The notes under the pieces were generated by a model. The model was given only the letters and a program-made list of their open reading frames with translations. It ran no database searches and was not told the DNA's origin. From Bacteroidales bacterium (GTDB lineage Bacteria; Bacteroidota; Bacteroidia; Bacteroidales; UBA932): 38,129 nucleotides of DNA. The stretch lies in assembly GCA_017454335.1 (NCBI GenBank), contig JAFTDE010000001.1, positions 1-38,129 of the forward strand, given 5' to 3'. The position numbers were made by a program, and so were the translations under genes. This document shows positions 8,103-15,658 of this stretch, in pieces; the stretch's first letter is position 1; every line of letters begins with the position of its first letter.

Positions 8103-9974
8103 TTATTCTTCTTCTACGAAATTCTCCACCAGGCGGCCGTTGTCAAAGACGTACTGGCCGGTGATATGGCCTTCCTCGTCCCAGTGGATGGCCTGACCGT
8201 TCGCCACGTAACCGATGTACTTGCGGTCACGGTCACGCGCCGTGGGCAGCAGATTCCAGTTGGAAAGGACCTTGCGGACCCCGTTCGGCCAGTAGCGGAT
8301 CAGCGTGCCGACATTGGTCTCCAGGTTGCGGTCCCAATGCCACATCAGCTGGCCGTCCGGTCCCCAGAAGTCCTCACGGCCGGTCTTGCGTCCGTACGCA
8401 TAGGTCACGACATGCTGCAGGGTACCGTCCTCATAGTAGTCCTTCATCTCCCCGTCCAGCAGGTACGTGCCATCCGGCATGATGCGGGCGCTCCAGGTGG
8501 ATCTGAGCTTGCGGGTCGGTCTGCCCTTCTTGTTCAGGTAGTAGTCCTTGTACTTCTTCAGCTGGCCTCCCTCGAGCTTCGTCTTCGGCGCCCAGTTCGT
8601 TTCGGCGTCGGACCACACCCAGGCCTCGTTGAAGGTGAAGTGCAGGTTGTTGGCGTTGGCCGTCGTCAGCACATGGATCAGGCCGTTGTCGCCCTGGCGC
8701 AGGGTCACGTAACCCAGCGAACTGTTCGTGCTGCGGGAAGGGTTGTTGTGCGGCAGTCCGTACGGGATGTTCTTCAACCGCCAGGTCTTGCCGTTGTCCT
8801 TCGAAATGGCGACGACAGGCTCGCCTCCCATCTCCCAGCTGTCGGGTGCGGGGATGTTGTATTTCAGCAGGTAGGAGTCCGTGACCAGCAGCAGGTTGCC
8901 CGATGCGAGGCGGATCATGCAGGGACGCTGCGCGCTGCCCAGCTGCGGGAAGGGGCTGGCGACACTTTCGGTCCAGGTCGCCCCCCAGTCGCTGGATTCG
9001 TTCTGCGGGGTCCAGCCGTCCACGTTGGCGTTCTTGCCGCCGATCGCCAGCAGGTGGCCCTGGTCGTCCAGGGGCACGATGGTCGAATGCCGGCCGCCGG
9101 TGCGCCCGCCCATATCGGTCCAGTGGATGCCGTCGTCATTGCTGCGCCAGAGGAAACTCTGGCTGCCGTCCGCGTCGCAGGGGAAATAGATATTGCCGGC
9201 GGGATCGGTGAAACCGTTGCTGATTGGCTGGGCCGTATAGTCCGTTGCAGGTTTGTCCAACTGCGGCACGATAAAGGTCCAGTGCGCCCCGTTGTCGGTC
9301 GAAGTCGCCACGCGGAACGGGACCCAGTCGGAAATGTTGCGGCCGCCGCCGAAGAAATACAGCTTGGCGCCGTTGCGCCACAGCAGGGCGGACTGGTCAT
9401 TGTATCCGTGCGTCTCGAAGAAGAGTTCGGGCAGGTCCCACTCCAGCGATCCGTTGCGCAGGCGCGCCTGGATGAAGGTGGTGCGGGGATCGGCCTCGGC
9501 CAGCCCGGCCGGGGTGCTGAAGTACACCGCCAGCACGTCGCCGTTCGGCAGTACTTCCAGGCCGGCGGAATGGTTGTGGTAATAGACGCCGTGGTCCAGC
9601 CCGGCCAGTTCCCCCAGGTCACGCGGCTGGGCGATGCGGGCCACGTAGGCCGGAGGCGTGGGCAGCGCGATTTCTACATTGAAATACGGCACGTCCGCCT
9701 TCGGAGCGGCCTGGGCTTCGGCGGTGCGCTGATGCACGCCGCTCTGGTTGACCGCCACGCCTTCGAAGGGCACGATCTTGAACAGGAAATTCGTGTCAGG
9801 ATCGTTCCGGTGGGCGGTCATGTAATCGCTCTCGCTGAAATTGTAGGCCGTCACCTCGATGACCTGCTTGGGTGAATTGTCCTGCTCGACGGCCGGCTTG
9901 GCCTCCCGGTTGCAGGCGGTGGCAGCGACGACCAGCGCGATCGGCAGTGCCCATGCAAATACGGATCTCTTCAT
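8103..9974 (-). CDS. Sialidase-fold (BNR repeat) lipoprotein with C-terminal MORN/YwqK-like repeats
   Basis: 623 residues. The signal peptide ends ATAC (Cys21), so it is a lipoprotein. Residues about 125-460 show a beta-propeller with four good Asp boxes (S-x-D-x-G-x-x-W): STDNGAHW (225), SNDDGIHW (278), SSDWGATW (327) and SKDNGKTW (391). Such propellers occur in sialidases (GH33) and other BNR_2-type exo-enzymes. No FRIP motif is visible and the arginine triad cannot be assigned, so sialidase activity is unproven. From about residue 500 to the end are short repeats of the type DGTYLLDGEMKDYYEDG and PDGQLMWHWDRN, resembling the YwqK/MORN_2 family. The combination is unusual. Possible substrates are surface or periplasmic glycans. 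The 30-base-distant yccF gene has its own promoter. Confidence 0.72.
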   Translation of the reverse strand: MKRSVFAWALPIALVVAATACNREAKPAVEQDNSPKQVIEVTAYNFSESDYMTAHRNDPDTNFLFKIVPFEGVAVNQSGVHQRTAEAQAAPKADVPYFNVEIALPTPPAYVARIAQPRDLGELAGLDHGVYYHNHSAGLEVLPNGDVLAVYFSTPAGLAEADPRTTFIQARLRNGSLEWDLPELFFETHGYNDQSALLWRNGAKLYFFGGGRNISDWVPFRVATSTDNGAHWTFIVPQLDKPATDYTAQPISNGFTDPAGNIYFPCDADGSQSFLWRSNDDGIHWTDMGGRTGGRHSTIVPLDDQGHLLAIGGKNANVDGWTPQNESSDWGATWTESVASPFPQLGSAQRPCMIRLASGNLLLVTDSYLLKYNIPAPDSWEMGGEPVVAISKDNGKTWRLKNIPYGLPHNNPSRSTNSSLGYVTLRQGDNGLIHVLTTANANNLHFTFNEAWVWSDAETNWAPKTKLEGGQLKKYKDYYLNKKGRPTRKLRSTWSARIMPDGTYLLDGEMKDYYEDGTLQHVVTYAYGRKTGREDFWGPDGQLMWHWDRNLETNVGTLIRYWPNGVRKVLSNWNLLPTARDRDRKYIGYVANGQAIHWDEEGHITGQYVFDNGRLVENFVEEE

Positions 9975-10000
9975 AGGATCAGAAAGAAAAAGTCAACTTA

Positions 10001-10008
10001 CGAAGATA
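10001..10008 (-). promoter_or_regulatory. -7 box of the BNR lipoprotein gene
   Basis: TATCTTCG on minus, 26 bases before the start, with TTGG 19 bases upstream of the box as a possible -33 element. It is a variant of the consensus. Confidence 0.4.
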
Positions 10009-10035
10009 ATAAAAAAATCGCATCCGGCCAAGTGC

Positions 10036-10404
10036 TCATTTCACGACCTTGCCGAACGGGAACAGGGACATCTTGGCCATCTTGAAATGCTGCATGCCCC
10101 AGGGAATGCCGACGATGGTCACGCACAGGACCAGCCCGAAAAAGGCGTGGATCAGGGCGATTTCCCACCATCCCAGCAGGATCCACAGCACGTTCATGAC
10201 CAGCGACAGGCAGCCCGGCTCGTCCGGCCGGTACACCATGTCGCGGCCGAACGGCCACAGGGCGAAGGTACCGAACTTGAACAGCTGCACGCCGAAGGGA
10301 ATGCCGATGATGGTCAGGCAGATGAGCAGGCCGACCAGATAATAGAACATGGCGACCAGCAGTCCGCCGAGCACCAGCCAGAGAATGTTACCGAGAAATT
10401 TCAT
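10036..10404 (-). CDS. YccF-family inner membrane protein
   Basis: A 122-residue protein made of two similar halves, each with a helix pair. The first half has GNILWLVLGG and ICLTIIGIPFGVQLFKFGTFALWPFGR; the second has MNVLWILLGWWEIALIHA and LCVTIVGIPWGMQHFKMAKMSLFPFGK. The repeated GIP(F/W)G-x-(Q)-x-F-K element and the trailing P-F-G-(R/K) are characteristic of YccF (DUF307). ATG 10404 is preferred over the in-frame ATG at 10434, because the family begins MKFLGNILW and the -7 box at 10424-10431 would overlap the longer version. The molecular function is unknown. Confidence 0.88.
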   Translation of the reverse strand: MKFLGNILWLVLGGLLVAMFYYLVGLLICLTIIGIPFGVQLFKFGTFALWPFGRDMVYRPDEPGCLSLVMNVLWILLGWWEIALIHAFFGLVLCVTIVGIPWGMQHFKMAKMSLFPFGKVVK

Positions 10405-10423
10405 GCGAAAAGGTTTATCCAGA

Positions 10424-10431
10424 CAAATATA
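10424..10431 (-). promoter_or_regulatory. yccF-type gene -7 box
   Basis: TATATTTG on minus, 19 bases before ATG 10404, immediately downstream of the tRNA-Val(CAC) terminator. Confidence 0.55.
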
Positions 10432-10434
10432 CAT

Positions 10435-10465
10435 AAAAAAAGCAGCAAATCATGCGATCTGCTGC
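10435..10465 (-). terminator. Terminator of tRNA-Val(CAC)
   Basis: A 10-bp stem (GCAGCAGATC / GATTTGCTGC, loop GCAT, one G-T pair) is followed by seven T on the minus strand, 10 bases after the tRNA 3' end. Confidence 0.85.
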
Positions 10466-10475
10466 CTGTTTGTCG

Positions 10476-10550
10476 TAGGGACGATCGGGATCGAACCGAT
10501 GACCTCTTCAATGTGACTGAAGCGCTCTGAACCAGCTGAGCTACGCCCCT
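10476..10550 (-). tRNA. tRNA-Val, anticodon CAC
   Basis: A 75-nt cloverleaf: acceptor AGGGGCG/CGTCCCT with one G-T pair, D-arm GCTC/GAGC, anticodon stem CTTCA/TGAAG around GTCACAT (anticodon CAC), and T-arm ATCGG-TTCGATC-CCGAT. The discriminator is A; CCA is not encoded. A weak -7 box (CATCTTTG, 10566-10573) precedes it. Confidence 0.95.
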
Positions 10551-10605
10551 ATGGGTTTGGGAGTGCAAAGATGGGAATTATTTTTCAATTTCCCAGCATT
10601 CCGGA

Positions 10606-10638
10606 CAAAAAAAGAGGCGCGGGATCGCCCCGCGCCTC
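10606..10638 (-). terminator. Terminator of the susCD operon
   Basis: A perfect 10-bp GC-rich stem (GAGGCGCGGG / CCCGCGCCTC) with a 5-base loop is followed by seven T on the minus strand, 22 bases beyond the susD-like stop. Confidence 0.88.
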
Positions 10639-10659
10639 CTTCCACTTTTTTACTACCTA

Positions 10660-12495
10660 TTAATATCCAGGATTCTGGTATTCGTCCTGGTTCTCGATCA
10701 GGTTGATCTCGGCAAGGGGAATCGCACGCAGGTAATGGGTATTCTTGTTGAATCCCTTGACCTGCGGATTGTGGACCAGCTGGGACTCGAAGGCGCGGAA
10801 GCGCTTGAGGGTCGTCCAGCGGTTCCACTCGCCGCACAGCTCGCGGGCGTTCTCGTCCAGCAGCAGCTGCTGGTTGACGTCGCCGGCGGCCACGTTCATG
10901 CTGTTGTCGTGGTCCTTCTGGGCACGCTTGCGGATGACGGTCAGGCGATCCGCCGCAGCGGCGTTGTTGCCCAGTTTCCACTCGATCTCAGCGGAGATCA
11001 GGTAGGTCTCGGCCAGACGGTAGATGATGCAGTCGGCCCAGGTGAAGGGCTTGCCGGGGTTGGATCCGCCGTACATCGAGGTCAGGTCGCCCTTCGCCAG
11101 GCTCGGGGCCACACGGCCGATGTAACCGGCATCACCGTAGTTGTCGTAGATGTTGTACGTGGCATAGCGGACCGCATTGCGCACGGCCTGCGGCATGGCG
11201 ACGCGCTGCAGGGCGATGCAGGTGTCCCCCAGGGCGATGTCGAAGGCGGCGTTCCCGACGCGCGCGGCATCCAGGCCCCAGCGGGCCGCGTCATTGGCGG
11301 TCCAACTGTAGACGTTCCCCTTGTTGGGCTTGTTGGCCGTCCAGACGGTGCGGAAATAGGCGTCGAAACGCGTGTCGTTCATGTCCTCGTTGTACAGGTC
11401 GATCAGGTACTTGGTCGGCGCATAGTAGGCGTTGCCCTTGGCGCGCGGCTCGACGGTGAATCCGTTCACGTCGGTGGCGTAGCTCTGGGTCAGGCAGTCC
11501 ATGTACAGGCCGGGGCCGATGTTCGAGGACGAGCTGCTGTTGTTCCAGGTGCACATGTGCTTCCAGGCGCGGTTGAAGTAGTTGCCGCGCGGGTTCAGCG
11601 CCGTGATGCTGGAGTGGGTGACCACGAACAGGGCTTCCTTGTTGTCCTTGTTGTTCTTGTCGGCGAAGACCTCGTACGGGCTGTCGTACAGGCCGACGCC
11701 CAGCGAGGAGGCGTTGCTGATCAGGTAATCGGCAGCCTGCTTGCCCTTCTGCAGCCAGCCCTGGGCCTCGGCGGCGGAGAGCGCCTTGCAGTTGCCAAGA
11801 CCGTCGGTATAGGAGGCGTAGGTCGCGCAGGCCTTGGCGTACAGGTGGTAGGCCGCGGCGCGGATCACGTGGCCGGTGACGTTCTGCTTGATGGGCAGAT
11901 ACTTCATGGCGAACTCCAGGTCGGGGAAGATCACATCCTCGTAGAACTCGTTGACGGTGCTCATCGGGAGGACTTTCAGCGGACCGCCGATCTCGTCCTG
12001 GGTGAGGTATTTGCCGCCGAAGAACTCGACGATGTTGAACAGGGCGTGGGCGCGGAGGTAGTGCGCCTCGGCGACGAGTACGTTGACTTCCGCCTCGGAA
12101 GCGCCCGTGACCTTCTTGGCGTAGGCGATGGCGCCGTTGCAGGCGGACAGGGTGCTGTAGAATCCGTTGTAGGGCTCACCCATCATACCGGTATTGGCGC
12201 CGTAGTTGACCAGCGTCGCCACCTGGGCCCAGCCGTCCGTACGGTCGGTGATGGTGCCCCAGATATCGGTCGCGCACTCGGAGAGCGGAACGAAGGTATC
12301 TTCGGCCTGTCCGTATACGATGCGGATGAAGTCGAAGTAGCAGTCATTGATCTTCTTGGAGTAGCCGGCCAGGGAAGTCCATTCGTTGTCCGCCGAGGCG
12401 GCACCGGGATTGTACTCTTCCAGCGAGCAGGCGCTCAGGCCCAGCAGGACAGCGGCAAATGCGAAAAGAATGATATGTTTTTTCATAACTGCCAT
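10660..12495 (-). CDS. SusD/RagB-family outer-membrane glycan-binding lipoprotein
   Basis: A 611-residue surface lipoprotein that caps the SusC-type pore and binds the glycan cargo. The signal peptide ends GLSAC with lipidated Cys23 (Cys20 if the ATG at 12486 is used). The N-terminal region has the SusD TPR features, including YNGFYSTLSACNGAI and VAEAHYLRAHALFNIVEFFGG. The C-terminal part carries the usual closing elements YRLAETYLISAEIEWKLGN, LLDENARELCGEWNRW and the end element LRAIPLAEINLIENQDEYQN. It starts 3 bases after the susC-like stop. The ligand cannot be read from the sequence; nearby enzymes suggest a fucose- and uronate-containing plant or host glycan. Confidence 0.94.
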   Translation of the reverse strand: MAVMKKHIILFAFAAVLLGLSACSLEEYNPGAASADNEWTSLAGYSKKINDCYFDFIRIVYGQAEDTFVPLSECATDIWGTITDRTDGWAQVATLVNYGANTGMMGEPYNGFYSTLSACNGAIAYAKKVTGASEAEVNVLVAEAHYLRAHALFNIVEFFGGKYLTQDEIGGPLKVLPMSTVNEFYEDVIFPDLEFAMKYLPIKQNVTGHVIRAAAYHLYAKACATYASYTDGLGNCKALSAAEAQGWLQKGKQAADYLISNASSLGVGLYDSPYEVFADKNNKDNKEALFVVTHSSITALNPRGNYFNRAWKHMCTWNNSSSSSNIGPGLYMDCLTQSYATDVNGFTVEPRAKGNAYYAPTKYLIDLYNEDMNDTRFDAYFRTVWTANKPNKGNVYSWTANDAARWGLDAARVGNAAFDIALGDTCIALQRVAMPQAVRNAVRYATYNIYDNYGDAGYIGRVAPSLAKGDLTSMYGGSNPGKPFTWADCIIYRLAETYLISAEIEWKLGNNAAAADRLTVIRKRAQKDHDNSMNVAAGDVNQQLLLDENARELCGEWNRWTTLKRFRAFESQLVHNPQVKGFNKNTHYLRAIPLAEINLIENQDEYQNPGY

Positions 12496-12498
12496 GGT

Positions 12499-15498
12499 TT
12501 AGAAAGTGATGTTGATACCGAATACGAACTCCTTGGACAGCGGGGTGTCGTCATCGTCACCGCCCTTCTCCGGGTCGTAATCCTTGAAATACTTGACCTT
12601 GGTCCAGATGAGCGGGTCGCTGGCGGTGAAGTACACGCGGGCGCGGCTGATGCCGATGGCATCCGACCAGCGCTGAGGCAGGGTGTAACCCAGCTGGAGG
12701 TTCTTGATCTTGATGTAGGAAGCGTCCAGGCGGTTGGCCGCACCGGCGTAGGTGTCGCTGCGCACGGAGTTCGGAGCCGGCCAGCGGGCGCTCTGGTTCT
12801 CGGGCGTCCAGTAGTCGCAGATCTTCGGGCTCGGGCTCGTACCGCTCTGCCGGTACCAGCCGGTGATGCCGTAGGACATCATCCAGCCCCAGCGGGCGAT
12901 CATGTGGACGCTCAGGTCGAAGTTCTTCCAGGTGAAGTTGTTCGTGAAACCGGCGGTCCATTTCGGGGTGTTGTAACCGAGGACCTGGTAGTCGTTCTGG
13001 TTGTACAGGTAGTCGATCTGGCCGTTCTCGTCCGGAACGTCCTCCAGCCTGACCTCACCGGGGATGGCGCCGTACTTGGCGGCCTCGGCGGCCTCGGCCG
13101 TGCCCCAGATGCCTGCATACTTGTAGTTGTAGTAGGTCTGGATCGGCTGGCCGGGGATTAGGTAGTAGGACCCGAACTGCAGCGGGGTGTCCTGCGTGGT
13201 CTTCAGCACCTCCTCGTGGTTGGCCGCGAAGGTGAGCGTGCTGCTCCACTGGAAGTCACGGGTGATGATGTTGCGCGTGTTCAGGGTGATCTCGATACCG
13301 CGGTTCAGGGTCTCGCCGACGTTGGCCCACATGCTGAACGGGCTGGAGCCGTAACCGCCCTGGGCATACGGCAGGTTCTGCTTGTACAGCAAGCCCGTGG
13401 TGTGGGTGTTGTACCAGTCGAATTCCAGCGCGATGCGGTCGTTGAACAGGCCGAGTTCCAGACCGACGTCCCAGGTGTAGGATTTCTCCCATTCGAGGTT
13501 CTTGTTGGCGATGCTCAGCTGGTAGCCGCTGTAGTTGGTGGTCACGTCCTGCATGCCGTAGACGCCGTTGCGGACCAGGTTCTGGGTCGCATAGGCGGAA
13601 GCGCCGGCGTTGCCGGTGACACCGTACGAAGCACGCAGCTTGAGGTTGGAGATCTGGCGGATATCCTGCATCCAGGGCTCGTCACTGACGCGCCACGCCA
13701 CGGCACCGGCCGGGAACACGGCCCACTTGTGGCCTTCGGCCAGCAGCGACGCACCGTCGGCGCGGGCGCTGATCGTGGCGATGTACTTGCCCTTGAAGCT
13801 GTAATTGACTCGGCCGACGTAGGACATCATCTGGGTCCCGGTGTATCCGGAGGAGATCTGCGGCGTGCTGGTCGCGGCCGCCAGGTTGTAATAGGAGTAG
13901 ATGTCGGCGTCGTATCCGTTGGCGATGGCCTGCGACTGCTCGGTCTGGTTCTTGGTCCACTCGGCGACGGCCGTGACGGTCAGGTTGTGGTCGGAGGCAA
14001 TCGTCGTGTCGTAGGTCAGGATGTTCTGCCACTTGTAGTTGTAGGACATCACGTTGCGGGCCTGGGCCTGCACCTGCGCCCACTCGAGGCCCTGGTAGGA
14101 CCGGTTACCGGTGTAGATGCCGGTCTTGGCGTTGCTCAGGTAGGCGCCGAGGACGCTGCGGAACGAGAGGCCCTTCAGCGGGGTAATCTCGACATATCCC
14201 TGCGGCGTCAGCGAGAGGGTCTTGATGTTGTTGGCGTACTGGCCGGGTTCGAGGTCGGCGATCGGGGACAGGTCGGAGGTTCCCTCGATGGGGAAAGGAT
14301 TCACGACGCCGTTCTCGTCATACGGGACGCCGAGGGGCACCATGTTCAGGACGCGGTTCCAGACGCGGCTGTTGCGCCGGTCCGTATTGCCGTACATCGC
14401 GTAGAGGTTGATTCCGTATTTCAGCCACTTGTTGGCCTTGAAATCCAGCTTGGTACGCACGGAATACCTTTTCAGGCGGTCGTTCAGGGTGATACCGTTC
14501 AACTCGTAGTAGCCGATGGACATGTAGGCGTCCAGGCGGTCGTTGGAGAAGGACGTGGACAGGTTGTAGTTGTCCGTGGTTCCGGTCTGGGCCAGCTGCT
14601 TCCACCAGTCGACCCACTGTCCGGCGTCGATGGCCTTCTGGATCTGGGTCGTGAACAGGTTCGCGTCCGAGGTGTACTCACCGCCGTTCTGCATGGCCAG
14701 GCGGCGGAAATCGATGAAGTCCTGGCCGGTGTTGATGGCCGGGAAGGAGACGATCTTGTTGATGCCGTGGTAGCCGTCGAAATTGACGGAGAACTTGCCC
14801 TTGGACGGGTTCTTGGTCGTGATGATGATAACGCCGTTCGCACCCGCGGAACCGTAGACGGCCGTGGAGGAAGCGTCCTTCAGGACCTCGACGGAAGCGA
14901 TGTCCGCCGGGTTCAGTTCGCTGTAGGATCCCTCCATGCCGTCGATGATGAACAGCGGCGTGTTGCTTCCGTTGATGGAGCGGTTGCCGCGCAGGACCAT
15001 GTTGACGCCGGCGCTGGCATCACCGGTCGTACGCGTGATGTCCAGACCCGCAACCTGGCCCTGGAGGGCCTCCATGACGTTGGAGGTGGGGCGTTTGATG
15101 ATTTCCTCGTTGCGGACCGAAGCGACGCTGCCCGTCAGGTCGCGCTTGCGCATCGTGCCGTAACCGATGAAGACGACTTCGTCAAGAAGCTCGGAGTCGG
15201 ACGCCATCGCCACATTGACGACGGCGCGGCCGTTGACCGCCACTTCCTGGGTTTTGTAGCCGAGCAAGGTAAATACCAGTGCTCCGTTGGAGGGTACGCT
15301 GATGGAGTATTCTCCGTCAGCCGCAGTGGTCGCATAGCGGTTCGGCTGTCCCTGCACCTGGACCACGACGCCCGCGAGGGGCTCGCCGTTGGCCTGGTCG
15401 GAAACGGAACCTTTGACCTGGAGGTCCTGCGCCTGTGCAGACAAGGCACCGGCCAGCAGAAGCGCTCCTACCGCCAAAAAGAAACGAATGCTTCGCAT
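12499..15498 (-). CDS. SusC/RagA-family TonB-dependent outer-membrane transporter
   Basis: A 999-residue TonB-dependent glycan importer. The signal peptide is residues 1-23 (cleavage after AQA). A carboxypeptidase-D-like regulatory domain (about 27-105, VKGSVSDQANGEPLAGVVV) follows. The conserved SusC box is DEVVFIGYGTMRKRDLTGSV. The plug domain has LQGQVAGLDI, PLFIIDG and ADIASVEVLKDASSTAVYG. A 22-strand-type barrel ends in phenylalanine (FVFGINITF). There is no N-terminal STN domain, so ECF-sigma signalling through this receptor is not indicated. It is the first gene of a two-gene operon with the susD-like gene; no SusE/F-like gene or dedicated regulator is adjacent. Confidence 0.95.
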   Translation of the reverse strand: MRSIRFFLAVGALLLAGALSAQAQDLQVKGSVSDQANGEPLAGVVVQVQGQPNRYATTAADGEYSISVPSNGALVFTLLGYKTQEVAVNGRAVVNVAMASDSELLDEVVFIGYGTMRKRDLTGSVASVRNEEIIKRPTSNVMEALQGQVAGLDITRTTGDASAGVNMVLRGNRSINGSNTPLFIIDGMEGSYSELNPADIASVEVLKDASSTAVYGSAGANGVIIITTKNPSKGKFSVNFDGYHGINKIVSFPAINTGQDFIDFRRLAMQNGGEYTSDANLFTTQIQKAIDAGQWVDWWKQLAQTGTTDNYNLSTSFSNDRLDAYMSIGYYELNGITLNDRLKRYSVRTKLDFKANKWLKYGINLYAMYGNTDRRNSRVWNRVLNMVPLGVPYDENGVVNPFPIEGTSDLSPIADLEPGQYANNIKTLSLTPQGYVEITPLKGLSFRSVLGAYLSNAKTGIYTGNRSYQGLEWAQVQAQARNVMSYNYKWQNILTYDTTIASDHNLTVTAVAEWTKNQTEQSQAIANGYDADIYSYYNLAAATSTPQISSGYTGTQMMSYVGRVNYSFKGKYIATISARADGASLLAEGHKWAVFPAGAVAWRVSDEPWMQDIRQISNLKLRASYGVTGNAGASAYATQNLVRNGVYGMQDVTTNYSGYQLSIANKNLEWEKSYTWDVGLELGLFNDRIALEFDWYNTHTTGLLYKQNLPYAQGGYGSSPFSMWANVGETLNRGIEITLNTRNIITRDFQWSSTLTFAANHEEVLKTTQDTPLQFGSYYLIPGQPIQTYYNYKYAGIWGTAEAAEAAKYGAIPGEVRLEDVPDENGQIDYLYNQNDYQVLGYNTPKWTAGFTNNFTWKNFDLSVHMIARWGWMMSYGITGWYRQSGTSPSPKICDYWTPENQSARWPAPNSVRSDTYAGAANRLDASYIKIKNLQLGYTLPQRWSDAIGISRARVYFTASDPLIWTKVKYFKDYDPEKGGDDDDTPLSKEFVFGINITF

Positions 15499-15549
15499 AA
15501 AAAAGGTTTAAATTATTAGGTTAAAATGAAGTGTCATCAATTCTCGACA

Positions 15550-15557
15550 CAAATATA
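15550..15557 (-). promoter_or_regulatory. susCD -7 box
   Basis: TATATTTG on minus, 51 bases before the SusC-like ATG. TTGC lies 19 bases upstream of the box as a possible -33 element. Confidence 0.55.
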
Positions 15558-15621
15558 TCAAAACTTTTCCTTTTCGCAAGGAAAAACAAGCAAAATAATG
15601 CCAAAACGAAAAAAACCGAAA

Positions 15622-15658
15622 GAAAAATAAAACAGACCGGTTACTTCAGCCACCGGTC
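15622..15658 (-). terminator. Terminator overlapping the GH29-CE15 stop codon
   Basis: A 7-bp stem GACCGGT / ACCGGTC with a 10-base loop is followed by a T-rich run on the minus strand. The first arm lies in the last codons of the gene, and the TAA at 15643-15641 spans the loop and the second arm. Confidence 0.6.

Noticed and set aside
10735-15519. Two long plus-strand frames opposite susD and susC
   Set aside because: They are shadow frames; the minus-strand proteins have signal peptides and complete family motifs.
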